A DNA stretch of 64,000 nucleotides from Acanthaster planci (taxonomy: Eukaryota; Echinodermata; Asteroidea; Valvatida; Acanthasteridae): NCBI RefSeq assembly GCF_001949145.1, contig NW_019091488.1, positions 576,754-640,753 of the forward strand, given 5' to 3'. The translations under genes and the position numbers were made by a program. Under the pieces are notes generated by a model. It saw nothing but the letters and a program-made list of their open reading frames with translations, was not told the DNA's origin and searched no databases. Below, one piece after another: positions 23,001-35,600 of this stretch (within the stretch, counting starts at the first letter, position 1; each line of letters starts with the position of its first letter).

Positions 23001-24861
23001 GAACACTGCAACAGGTAGTTCATCCACTGTCGGAAGGAGCAGCGCCATCATCGCACCGTTCATTGTGTATCTGGTAAGTGACAGCGGTTTCACTTTGAAT
23101 CTTGCGATGACACAAGCCCATACCGTTGGTTTTAAAATGTGCAGGCTGTTGTGGTCTTAAATATAGCTGGTGAATCCTCGGGCCGTCAAGAAACAACAGG
23201 GTGATGGTGAATAAATTCGGTATACTTGAAAACTATCGGGATGGAATGCATGGGGATTAAGCTTGTTTTGGTACTATTACAATAAATATATGTTTCTATT
23301 TATTTCATGTTGGCCATAATTGACATGTACATATTCTAAATTATTATTAAAATGTAGGGGAAAAGAAGCACTGTGTTTTTGGCTTTCTCTATTACACAAA
23401 CAATAATTCAGACTGGAAAGAAGTAGGAAAGAATATAAGGGTATTATACAAAGTTAAAAATACAGTTTTCAGTAGAAAAAAATCGATCTATTCATAACGC
23501 CAACATTTTAGGAGATTTTATTACACAAGACGTCGATATTTTTAATCCAAGAAAGATTTTAATCAATTCAATTAACCAGGAATTTAGAGCTTTTGAAAGA
23601 CCATGGAGTCTTCCTCTTAACTACTATCGGACAATAAACATGGGATTGTCTTCGCATTCACATAGGCAATATGGGGTCTTCCGCCATCGGTGTTGCAAAC
23701 CGTATTGATATATCGGTGTGGGAGGCCCTGGGTCTTGGAACTAATACCGTATAGAAGGCAAGACATATAAATTGAAGGTCATGTAAACTAAAGACAACGA
23801 CGAATGAGCCTGTTTTATATTTCTTAAAGGCAAGGTCATTCGAAAACATAAACGCGCTTGGTTGTCAGTGTATGGCGACCTGGATAGGGCATCTCGTGAG
23901 CGCGTATTGCTGTTCGCGAATGACACGAATGATTTCATTTTGGGTAAGCGCTGTCGGAACATGCGCCGTTGGAACACAGAACTGTTTTTTTTTAAGCAAA
24001 ATGAAACCACACAAGAACGTCTGTGTTCAAACAGGCCGTTTGAAATACTGTGCAATGACAGGAGATAAATTTGGAGTACAGAGGTAGGTACCGAGCCAAC
24101 CTCTAACCTCTCTGGTATTACCGACCCCACTTTTTCTCTCACGATACAGAAAGAAGTCCGGAGCTTCTTGCCCATGGTTATCTTTGGGTGTCTGTCGCTG
24201 GTAGCCTCCGGGCTTGTGATCCTGCTCCCCGAGACAAAGAACAAACCACTACCGGAGACATACGACGACGCCTCCGAGTTGGTTGACAGCAGTGAAGAAG
24301 ACACAAAACTGTGATTACTCAAACAAAACTGTTTGCTTTATTCTACTCGTTTCAGTTTGAATACTGAACTGCCACGTCTTTTAAACTATATGCCTCCATA
24401 GTATTGCGCCTGCATGTAGTAAGATATTAAAATAATTTCATTCTGAGCATTTTATATTCATTCGAACAGACAGTAAACTAATTTACTAAGTTTAAAACGA
24501 GAAAGGTTTTTATATAACTAATTTGAGCATTTAAACAACCAGGGACCTCTGCATAAAGAATTTAAAGGATCCAGGAAATGAATTTTTCTTAGAATCTCTG
24601 TACTCTTCTTCCATGTATGAAGACTGTTTGACATCTTTTTGAGTCACTTGAATTGAAAGATGCACTTTTTTAAACATGAATAATTGACCAAGCATTTCTA
24701 GACAAGTGAGGGCACTATGACTGATGATGACTGATTTGATGCCAATCTAGGAAGACATGGTTCAAGTTGCATGTTTTTATGTTCAAATTGCGAAATCTGG
24801 TAACATTTCTGTTAAGAGGATACTTACTTGGCTTATTGCCATAGGCCTATATGTATAAAGC

Positions 24862-24867
24862 AATAAA
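24862..24867 (+). terminator. Candidate polyadenylation signal, SLC22 copy 1
   Basis: AATAAA about 550 bp after the stop codon, in a stretch conserved with the copy 2 3' flank. Nearer variants (ATTAAA at about 24,427) are also possible. Confidence 0.35.
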
Positions 24868-25394
24868 CTGCCAAAGAAAATGAAATCTACCATAGCAGTG
24901 CTTCGAAAAATCTAAACATTTTCTGTGCACGAATCGGTGCAACTTTGAGATCCACTGCCTTGGATGACACATAATTCTGTTGACGAATATGCAAATATGC
25001 ACTAGCATAAAAACCAATAAACCTAAAAAATATGGGTTAAAATTGCAAAACAATGGTTTAAAACAAGGCTACTTAGAAACCTAATGATCCAATTTCAAGG
25101 GGTTTTAGTAAAATTTATAAAAATATTTCTATTTCATGGTTCCCTTAAGCAAATATTTTCTCCAGATTTTTCAGTTTCAATACTGCATTACTATATTCTT
25201 GAATTTTACGACTAATTTACCAGTCAAATTTAAATGAACGAATGTAATGGTAACCACGCTCCTGAAAACCAGTTAGATTTCGTCCAGCTTGTCGAAGGCA
25301 AATCAATGTAGTTTTCCAGTCATTTGTTCACTGTTTTTCCAGGGATACAATGACAGAGAGGTCCCCAACCATTACTAGCAACATCTAAGCTTTA

Positions 25395-25440
25395 TTGTGC
25401 ATGTCGTGTTGCATGCTGTGTTGCATGTCATGCTGCTTCT
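25395..25440. repeat. Short minisatellite, unit 2 copy
   Basis: Three to four GCATGTCGTGTT-like units at the position paralogous to the long array in unit 1. Confidence 0.7.
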
Positions 25441-25859
25441 GTGTACTGGAAGATTGTAAAAATTATGTCACACGGCCTACATTCGTCCAAATACTGTTAT
25501 TATCATTCATAGTTGGCGTATGGAACGACGGTGCGAGTTTTGACATATACTGGGCTGGGAGTGACAGAAAGTCAAGTTATGTGCAAGCGCATATTATTTG
25601 CTTTGCCAACTGTGAATATTTTATAAACAAGTACAAAAGAAAAACTCCGATAACAAAATGTCCTTCTTGATAACAGTCGATTTAATTACACTTGCGCATT
25701 ATCTAGCCTGGACTTGTGTATTTGAAGACATACAAGCACATTCCAACCTACCAACTCAATTGCGGTCGCCGTACTACGAAAGTCGATATTATTTAATCCA
25801 TAATTTACCATCGTCATTTACATGTTTGTACCATAGCAATTTCAATATATCAATATCAC

Positions 25860-26125
25860 TGCTTTCTTTGCCAGTACATAAGCCTCGCCTTTATTGTGTA
25901 GAGTTCACTAGAGACATAATAGAGGGCGTAGAGATGATATCATTAGTCCCAAGCTGTAGAGTCTGAAAGTATAAGTCCACGCAGCGAGCTTCTTGAACCC
26001 TGGCGCGGTCCGCCTGTAGGAATTTTACAGGGGGCCGTCCTGTTACGCAACCGTTCATGTTGGAATTTAACTTTGGTTTTTCTCAAGTAATATTTTGGGA
26101 AAAGTCATCTACAAAGGGTTAAAAA
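25860..26125 (+). repeat. Repeat B, truncated copy 3
   Basis: Contains only the first 270 bp of the family and stops at an A-rich run near 26,120, after which the sequence is unique to unit 2. Confidence 0.75.
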
Positions 26126-28940
26126 AAGGGTTTAAAGGAGATAAGTCTTTTAAACGAGAATTTTTGCGTTGGCAGCAGTACGCTTCCGTAGTAATGTAAC
26201 TGCCTCACTTTAAGGGATGACGCAACTAACATCATGCGCAAAGGCTCGAAGTACGTGTAAACCACGGCGTGCCCGATTGGAAAACAAAACCAAACCAAGT
26301 GCCGACTTGGCACCAAGTCTAGTAACGTGACAGCTCAGTGAGCCCAACCTCGTTCCCATGGGTACGATCTTGCCGCCATGTTGGTTCCCACCATGACTTG
26401 CTGGATCTAACTCCTGGTATTGTATAATTTAAATATCCTACTCTTTGAGGTGTTTAAATTAGAGCTTTAGTGTGTTTACGCCAGTCAGTGAATTCTGCAC
26501 GACCAGGGGGACGACTTCACTAAACTTATCTTAACTCATGATCAATCGTTGACTCTGATGCATCGCAGCATTACGATCAAGCAAAACACAATTGATCGTA
26601 TAAATTATTAGTGAAATCGGCCCCTGGGGCTTAGTGGAGGAATACGCGCATAGCCCATGGAGTGGAGGTTTCAGTGAGCCAGTTTGATATTCCGACAGCG
26701 CATGTCCAATACGAGGCTACTTGGGAACAGCTACGCTCTCCCGATAGTCTGTCCCTTTATGCGTAGCCATACGCCGACTCACTCTCGCTCCGTTCCCCGA
26801 AAGACCTTTGGTTTTTAAAATACCCAGTTGGCTTATTCCCCTGCAATGAACGCAAAAGTATTGTTCTTGTATATACACAACACTGACATATAATGAATAT
26901 AATAAATAATGAAAATTATGAGTACTGCAGTTTCCCTTTCCTTTTCTAAAATTTCAAGTATCTTCGGCCTGGAAGATTCATTTAGTATACGAGTCAATTT
27001 TGGCCACATCCACTTTGTGTGAAAGAAAACTTTTGAACCAAATAGAAACTTGTAACGATTTTTGAATATTTTGCTGAAACGAAAATATTGATTTTGTTAC
27101 ATTTGTTTTAATTGATTCACAGACCTAGGGAGGCAGACAATTTGAGCCTTTATTTTTCCCCAGTGTTTTGGGTAAGTCAAAATAATGATGGGATTAGCCT
27201 ATGATGAGTTTAGGAATTTAGGAAAAACAAAGCACAGGCCCAAACTTTGCAACCACGGTCTGTAATTCTGTTAAACCCTTTCACCTCTGTGCGCAAGCCA
27301 ATTTAAATTGAAAAAGAACATCTGTGCTCAGTCATGCAGAGCGGCGGCTGATAATTGATGTGATGATAAACAAAACAAGAAAAATTGGTCTATCGGAACA
27401 TGATAACGGATTTCTGGAAAGTAATAAAACTTTTATTTTGTTGGCAATTTTCTAAATGTGTACTTTTTTGAAACACCCTGTGTTATCACCCCTATACCTT
27501 TTAAGTCACTGACTATGCGCACCCTTAGCCTGCACCGTCGACACCGCACTTAGGCCTACCGGTGTTACGATCTCACCTGGGATGGAGGCTGTGCTTAGTT
27601 TTCAGACATGTGACAAGAAATCTCCGCCCATGGCTGGGACAGCCTTGGACTTTGGCCCTAAAAGAGCCGGGTTAATTTGGCCCCTCTCATATACAGCCCC
27701 CCCCCCCTAAAAAAGGCTGTACCCCGCTCGGTTTTTCGAAACTTGGCAGGCATGTACACACTCCTTATCACAACAAATGTGAAATCTTAAGTTCATGGCT
27801 AAAGACGTGCTAGCCCGCGTGCGTTGATTCCCACAGTATACAGTCAACTTCTCTGTATTCTATGTGACAGGACTGGAGATGACGGGAGAGCTTGGCCAGG
27901 GGTACATCGCAGTAAAAGCGGATGTGTTTTTTTTTTTTTCCCATTTCCTGTAGCCAACCTCATTACTGGTCTCCATTACAATCACACCACAGTTCTCACG
28001 AACGTCAGATGTGTCATCATTTGATGCAGTAGGCCTACTGCTGAAACTGGTGGACAGCTCAGCCATACAGTTCAAACTTCTCCGCTTACGTCGGATGGCG
28101 GGTCAGCTATCAAGAAATTATACCCGGAATTGATTTCATTACATTATTTAGGGTTGACAGGGGACAGGTATCTTCTGCTTCATACTGCGCAAACGTGTAC
28201 CTTTGGAGGGTTCTAAATCTGGCTTGAAAGACATCCGCCAAACCAAATGTCATTTTAAACATAATTTTAAGCACCAGATAATGACTAAATGAAAGTTTTT
28301 ACACTGGAAAAATGGGCTGCTTTAATCTGTAAAACTGGATTATGTGATCGAAATGTTCGAACTGCATCTCCCTATTCCACTGGCACATTCACTCTAACAG
28401 CAGTCTAAGATTTACGTTAGCCCATCACCAGCATGGTAGGGCTGGTAGGGTATCAGGACATCTCGTACCCGGAACAATTCGTACCTGGTAATAAAAAATG
28501 CAATTTGCTTCCAGATAATGACGTCAGCGATGGAAAGAAAAATGAGCCCTCTCACTTGCCTGAGGGTTTTACGTCATTCGTCTTCGACACCGTCCCTCAT
28601 ACAGAATTAAAACATCAATTTACAAGGAAAACATCCTCTTATTCTGAAGTGAGTGAACAATGAAGGTCAGCGTAAAAATCCGTGCTGCTTTCATCAACTG
28701 AAAGAATATCGAGTTTATTAATGAAAGAAAGGAGTGACATAATTAACCATGAAGCCTGTTGCTAAACTCCAAGATTGCAGCAGCCAAACGTTCTTAATAT
28801 ACACGTAAGTGCCTTTGAAAACGCCTTTAGGGTCCTGTATCACCCAATGCCCACGTGACCAACACTCCCCCAGATTCCCGAGAATAGTCGAACTATTCCG
28901 AACTGATCCTGTCCATATTGAGTTCCGTTTAACATCAACA
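26126..28940. other. Intergenic DNA of unit 2, no gene seen
   Basis: 26,126-27,050 is unique to unit 2. 27,210-27,800 repeats unit 1 sequence (around GCACAGGCCCAAACTTTGCAACC). No exon, RNA gene or complete element was recognised. Confidence 0.6.
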
Positions 28941-28944
28941 CTTT

Positions 28945-30305
28945 TGCTTTAATGCTCCTCAAAATTGTAAAAATTGTCACAGAGATTAAAATGAATAAAG
29001 TTATAGCCAAATGAGTAAAGGGAGAAGAAAAAGACCATTCGGAGGGTATCGGTAATATTCGGGCATTTCCGGCCGCGTCTGTACCAAGAATTTTGTGAAC
29101 TGGCCGGGTTATTTTGGTCGGAGTACTCCCCAATTACGAAGCAGAACTTGGGTTGAGAAGATTGGAGCATGTTTTTGATAAATGGAAAGCATTGCTTTAA
29201 TTGAACGTGTTTTAAAGCTAATGCCATTTGTTTTAATCGTATTTTAGAAATTAGGAATAAATTTTTCAAAAGCAGAAGGGAATTTTAAGGATCTAACACA
29301 TTTTTTCCAGATTCGAATAAAGAGTGGATGAATTTTCACTTACGCAACGTATGTTCTAGATTCAAAGGAATTTTAAAAGCACGTAAATTTGTACAAGCCA
29401 AAATTTTTCAAGATTGGAACGATTTTTTCAAGTACAAACTTTTTTCACATTGAAAAAAAAATTGTACAGAATAGACTGAACATATTTTGAAAATGGGAAC
29501 ATTTTTTCAGCGTAAAGCAGCTATTCGGTGCACGTATTTTACAAAAACTCTCATGCCATCCTAAGTAAATAAACAAATAAAAAGTAACTTGTGAAAACTT
29601 CGTAAAACAATCATGGAAAAATATGCTTAACTTTTTCAAAAAATATACTTAAAGCATTATGAGGATTTCGCAGAATACCTTCTGAAAGATCGAATACCTT
29701 TTATACGCGGCTCTGGATGCGTTCTCCATTCGGATACTTTCTCGGATCAGATGATTTCTCAATTCAAAGGATTTCTTAATTTTTCGACATTTAATTCATA
29801 AGCTGTTTCGTTGTAAAAAAAAAAAGGTAACAAATTGTTCACATTGTGAAGTTTTTGTTCTATTTTTAAAGAATTTCAAACTTGAAAAAATAATTCAATC
29901 CTAGAGATTACGTTGTGTATATAAAAGTTCAATTGCTTTTTAAAAATTCAGTCGATTGGGAATCTGGAAAAAGAAGTGAGATCCTTAAGATTTTGTTCGG
30001 TTTTGAAAAATATATGTACTAAAATGATGACATTCGCTTAAAACACATTAAATTTAAAACTAAAATGCAACCCACTTAGGAATAAATTTCCAATTTTTTC
30101 ACCCTTATTCTACTTTGTAGTGGATGGCTTACCCCGACCGGTATAATAAGGACAGTTCACAAAATTCTTGGTACAGACGAGGCCAGAAATGCCCGAATAT
30201 TACCGATACCATCCAATTTTATTCTCCCTTTACTGATTTGGCTACTAATTTTATTCAGTTTCATCTTTGTAACAATTTGTACAATTTTGAGGAGAATTAA
30301 AGATA
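28945..30305. repeat. Long inverted repeat flanking about 1 kb of AT-rich DNA
   Basis: Arms at 28,945-29,125 and 30,128-30,302 are reverse complements over about 175 bp with scattered mismatches; shared cores include GGTATCGGTAATATTCGGGC and CAAGAATTTTGTGAACTG. The interior is AT-rich with repeated short ATTTTTTCAAG-like motifs and no transposase. It is absent from unit 1. It is either a fold-back element or two inverted copies of one repeat. Confidence 0.7.
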
Positions 30306-30491
30306 GAACTGTTTGAATTTAATAATTAAATTCAAACACTTTTTTGACTGTTTTTAACTGTTTGGATATACCCTGCATGGTTAAAAAAATGGAATAAAAT
30401 AAAATAAAATAAAAATAAGTAATGTTACGCGCCCTTTCTTGATCTTAGCTTGAAATGGCTAACATGAAGCTGTTACCAAGTGCTTGAAATA

Positions 30492-30605
30492 GGTTGTTTC
30501 CGTAAGTCATGGATGCAGCTTGACGCCACTGACTAGTGGCTGAAGCCACTTCCTATAGGGTCTTGTGTGACTCTCAGCCGCAGCCAGTTCGATTAGGATA
30601 CAACC
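30492..30605 (+). repeat. 114-nt element with closing stem, unit 2
   Basis: Paralogue of the element at 15,210, with identical length. One closing pair and one internal pair are broken without compensation (GGTTGTTTCC; TGCAGCT opposite AGCCGCA), which argues against strong selection on the fold. Confidence 0.4.
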
Positions 30606-31829
30606 ATAATTTCCTATATACTCCTTGATGAGTGAGAGCTTATAACTTTGTATCTGCGTGTAGCATGGCTTTGCAAACATTGTCAACTAGAACTGGTGTG
30701 CACGTGCATGTCTGAGGGACCGGAAACCAGGTAAGAAAGCATCGGGTATTTACCAAGCCCCTCTGGTCAGAATCGACCAGATAAAGTTGCTTAACCTTAA
30801 GGAATGTACGCCAACTGTACTTCTTTCGAATCTGCCCTAGGTTTGTGATTGTTTCTCAAATGATCAAGCACGCAAACTGCACGGCTCTAGTTGGCACTGC
30901 GTTGGGGGTCTGGCTGTACAATGAATGTGAGGTACATATTTGTTTGGCCGAATTCAAACACTATAGGTTTAGACATTTGACTGAGCCATACTGTAATATT
31001 GGCAATGACATCAACTCCTGGCACCCCAACTCACCCGAAAGGATGAGTTACATTCTCCAAAGTTTCAAGGAGTATGCTGGTACTAGTCTGTTGCTTTTTG
31101 ATTGGCTAGTGTTCACTTCTTTAAGACTCATTTCAGTCTCCAGCTTCCACAGATACAATCATTAACGCATGTGAATTCAGGTTTGACCTTTTGGCATCCT
31201 CCCGGACCATTGCTTATAAATTCCCTAAATGTAGCCAGATACCCATTCTACGTTCACACCGAGCAGGGGCGTAAATCCCGGAGAATGGGGGCGTATATGT
31301 CCCCTCCACTTTTTGACCAGGGCTGGGCGGGCTATTGAATCATTCCCCACTTTTTCGTGGTGAGAAAAATTAAAGCACATTGTAAAGAATAATTTTTCGG
31401 ACTTCCCAACAACCAAAGCATAGTCAATAGCACTAAAAAAGAGAACATTTTAAAAAAAATAATAAATATGCCGTTCTTTTGAAAGCTTCTGTATAAATTT
31501 GTATCCTGAACATCATCCCTTCTATATGACAGTGTCATATGGTGTCAGTTCCAACCCCCCCTGTTTTTCAAACATCAATGGCCGCAATAAGCATAACGGT
31601 GCCAGCTTTTCTTCCCTACCACAATACTGAGTATACGTGCCGGTTCATGAGTGTGTAAAGGGCACCTGTGACTGTGTTTGAAGCACCTTTGCACAGTCTG
31701 ATGATCCCCGTCACTGCAGAAATTCAACAGCTTGCGAATTACGACTTAACGCATGCAATCGTACTGGCATAAAAAGCCTATGCATTCTGTCATTGCTTTC
31801 ACTTAGCCCTGAATGTTGCAGTACGTTAA

Positions 31830-32640
31830 ACATTCATGTTTAGGTACACCTGTAGACACCATAGAGCCTGAAAGTAAAAGGTCACCCAGCAATCTTCTGG
31901 AACCCTCGCGCGGTCCACCTATGGAGCTGTCCTGTCGCGTTCGACAATTTTGGGGAGAATGATTTCTAACTGAAACCACTCTAGAAAACACTTATATTGG
32001 AATTTTCCGTTTGTCCTTGTCAAGTAATATTTTGAAAAAGTCACCTGGAGACGGGTAAAAAACGAATTTAACAACCTGTCAGTTCTGGTAATGTCATTTT
32101 AGGTCTCCTCGTTTATGAACGTTTGTTTCCATTCCCTGCGCTTACTTGAAAACGAGATTGTACAACGTTGCAAAAATTTATCTACCTGCAGGCAATGGGT
32201 TCTAGTCTACACTCAGTCGAGTTGACCTGGCGTACCGGTAGTTCTTGTCAGCAATCTTTCGTAAAATCAGATTTTTATGTGAGTTTATTTCCTTACAATT
32301 ATCAAAATCCTCAAAATATTTTGCTCCATATTTGTTTTGGCTTTTCCCGAAGGACTGCCATACAGTTTAGTTCTGTAAATGTTCATTTGGGCACGATACG
32401 AGACTACCTAATTGCACCGTTCTTCGTGTATTTTAAATTTTTAATGGATAATTTTTCAGTTGGTATTCTTGCAAATATTTTATAAAAGATCTTTTTACAT
32501 GCTGAGTTCTTAAGAAGTAAACTGGAAAAATAATTATTACAAATTCTAAAATTTTTGCACATTATTTTCTTATCCAAGGATCAAGAAGAGTGCCACTAGG
32601 GTTAACTTTTAGGCTGGGGGTGTGTTTCGAAATCCTGAAG
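31830..32640 (+). repeat. Repeat B, copy 4 (upstream of SLC22 copy 2)
   Basis: Near full-length member ending about 60 bp before the copy 2 ATG, in the same position relative to the gene as copy 2 of the repeat in unit 1. Confidence 0.8.
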
Positions 32641-32696
32641 GTAACTTCTTAACTTGTAGATTTACATTTGCTGTGGTTACTGTGTCTTTTTAAGAG

Positions 32697-35600
32697 ATGG
32701 ACCTGGACATAAGCCTGAAGATTATTGGCCTCAGTGGCCTCGTGCAGAACACCAACTTTGTAATTTTCGGGATGGGCTTAGCTCTAGCAGCCATCCAACT
32801 GACGTCCGTCGCCCTCACAGTTGACCAGTCCGTGGAGCATTATTGTAAGCCGGCACCCAACTTCGTAGCCAATGAAACAGCGCCTTTAATCATTAAAGAC
32901 GGCCGCCTCGTACCCGATCGCTGTCAAATGTACGAAGTCCTGAATGGGACACTGACGGAGAACACAACGACTTGTCAACACGGATGGGAATACCCTGACT
33001 TCGAGAAATACGGAGAAACCAGCTTTGTGACTGACGTAGGTTTGGCAGTTACCAGTGTTCCGGTCGAAACCACTTTTAAGACCTTCACAGGACCACACAA
33101 GACCAGCAAAAGACCTCCAGCCTGAATTCAAGCCACAAGCTATTCAAATGAAATGCAACAAAAGCATTCCTTTGTCATTGTTCACACTGTCACTTGTGAC
33201 TGGTCTTGTGTCTGACTTGCTCATGGTCTCGCCTACAACACTGGCAGTGACGCTGCATAAGTTATTTGAAAATAAAGCTTTGCATGTTTTGAAACTTTTG
33301 AAATCTCCTGTCGCCTGAACACGAGATTTGTTAACGGTCAGTCAAATATTGTTTGTTTGTTTGTTTGTTTGTTGGGGTGTTGGGTTGTTTGTTTGTTTGT
33401 TTGTTTGTTTGTTTGTTTGTTTGTTTGTTTGTTTGTTTGTTTTGCATGAATTGAAAAAAAATGTAACCGTGGGGTAAATGTTTTCAAGGTATAGATAATG
33501 ATATTCAAAAAGGGCCTTCAAAGTCTGACTGATATGGGTTTTAGAGTCTTGATTTTAAGCCTTAAAGGGTCTTTTATCTATCTTCAGGTGAATCTTGTTT
33601 GCAGTCGTGGCTATCTGGCAGGCTTACTCATGTCCATACACTTCGCTGGCGTGCTGGTGGGTGGTCTCCTCACTGGCCAGGCTGGAGACACGTTCGGTCG
33701 CCGTCCAGTCAGCATGGCCACGCTGCTCTTGATCAGCGTGCTGGGCACAGCCGTCAGCTTCACGTGGAGTCTGGAGCTCATGATGGTCCTGAGGTTCCTC
33801 TTAGGGGTGGCAATACCGGTGAGAACACTCGCTTGTGCCTTGTGGTTGAATACATCTTCGGTTGGCTACGTAACCCGCGTAGCAGCCGCCAGCCAATTGC
33901 CCATCGTTGCAAAGTAATCTTGGGCATCTTTAGGACGTTGAACACCTAGTGTTAGTAGAAAGTTTTATTCTTCAATCCTTACTTCACTCTTAATATTTCT
34001 TGAAATAAACATTTTTAAATCAAATATTCTATTCACAGGGAAACACTCTGGTTGGCTATGTCCTCGTGGTTGAGATGTGCACGCCCAAGAAGCGTCTGCT
34101 TAATCACGTGCTTATTCAGCTTTTTTGGAGTTTAGGAGTAATGCTTGTCGCGCCGTTAGCCTACCTCATGCCCAACTGGCGTCGCTTCCAACTCGTCACG
34201 TCTCTAATGTGTCTGCCGGTCGTCTTAATCATGTGGTAATCAGGGGACTTCTGTGTTCAAAAACTCAGATTTTTCCAACATTTGACCAGTTAATCGCAAA
34301 CCAATCTCCACGATGATTATTCAGCGTCTTGGTAGAAACAATATCAACCGTAGGTAGGCAAGCATTGGCCAAAGTGCAACTTTTTTGGTGAATAATTATA
34401 GTCACTTGTGTCCAAATGAGCCCGATGTGTCTTTTTTATTTCTACAGAATTCAAACGCAGAAACGAATTGAACGCTTGAAACTTGCACTTTATGGTCTAT
34501 TTGTTCCCAAGCTTCTTTACATACGAGTCACTCCGATGGCTTGTTCAGAAAGGCCGGCCAGATAAGGCAGAGGCCATCCTACAAAGAATCGCAAAATCCA
34601 AGAACATCCAACACGATGGACCCTTCTTGGTGGACCGAGAGAACCAGGACACGCCTGCCGTCTGCACCATAAAGCTGTTGGCTAAATCGGAGCCAGAACG
34701 GGAGAAAGACCACGGAGACTGCTCAGGTTCCCCGGTACAGGGAAGACGAACGCATGACGAGGCCGTGGATGACGAACGGGAAGGTCACCGCATCCAACCT
34801 TTCAGCACGGGAGAAGACGAGATTGACCAGATCGCGAAGACTAGTGGGCCTGCCAACGTCAAAAAGTATACCATCCTAGATCTCTTCAAGACCAGGGTCC
34901 TCATCAAACACACGTCCATCATTTTTGTTTGCTGGTAAGCGCCATCCCCGACTGCCGGGTCCTTCAACGACTATTTCTTTTTTATGCTTCTATAGTGGGA
35001 AGAAATAACTTACCATTCCAAGTTGTGTTGGTGTTGTTTTTTAATGCTGTTATTTGAAAACTTATCCATCTCTCCGGTTTTATTTCTACCAACTAGTCAA
35101 GGCTCTTGACATTGTGAATTAAGATGGCTGAAGAGAGAAAAGGTCGGCATTATAAGCCTTTTGCGAGTTAAATGTGAATAAAATCTGTTCTTTAAATTCA
35201 CATGAACATGGCAATTTGAATTCTCCATAGTAGAGACAGTGTTGCTATACCTCGTGATTTGGGACAAGCTTTTGCTTGGTTAGATAAGAGACGCCTTGCA
35301 CCAATACAGTTTTCAATAGATAAGAAGGGCACAAATGAACCAGTCCATTCCACAGATGGTGGTCGCTATAAAAGCTTACCCCGAATCACGAGGTTTATAT
35401 AGCAAAAGTGTAGAGTCCGTGGAATTCAAATTATGTTTATGTGCAATCAGATGACTCAGTGTACCACATGTCGTTCAAATGTAACTCGTAAAGGCTTTTT
35501 TGCATTGACGTTTGGTTTTAGTCCGTCTTAATCTTTCACGACCGATGTCCCTCCATGACCACCAGAATTTATTTATCGATCATATATCAGGTATGTTATG

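Larger units (their letters stand above)
18633..24314 (+). pseudogene. SLC22-family organic ion transporter, copy 1, with nonsense codon
   Basis: Nine exons join in frame (18633-18971, 19343-19573, 19823-20019, 20295-20717, 20962-21096, 21377-21462, 22584-22704, 23001-23073, 24150-24314) to 590 codons including the stop. SLC22 hallmarks: TM1 followed by a large extracellular loop (about 45-110) with several N-X-S/T sites, then VTDVNLVCSRSYLAGL, the MFS motif [19 protein letters not shown] after TM6, FGRKRP after TM8, and the C-terminal [15 protein letters not shown]22 proteins are 12-TM plasma-membrane carriers of organic cations, anions or zwitterions; the substrate here cannot be told. Codon 237 (19,961-19,963) is TAG where copy 2 has TGG, which would stop translation inside the membrane domain. 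Everything else is open, so this is a young pseudogene, a null allele or a sequencing error. Confidence 0.85.
10500..25190. repeat. Segmental duplication, unit 1
   Basis: The block holds a 3'-flank module (from 10,500), repeat B, paralogous blocks shared with unit 2 (13,150-13,760 with 27,210-27,800; 15,140-17,050 with 30,415-31,430), a second repeat B, the SLC22 copy 1 gene and its 3' flank. Unit 2 repeats the order from about 25,195. Similarity covers introns and flanks and is broken by unit-specific insertions. Confidence 0.85.

Noticed and set aside
28840-29269. Two overlapping frames of about 100 codons
   Set aside because: They lie on the left arm of the long inverted repeat and have no recognised domain.
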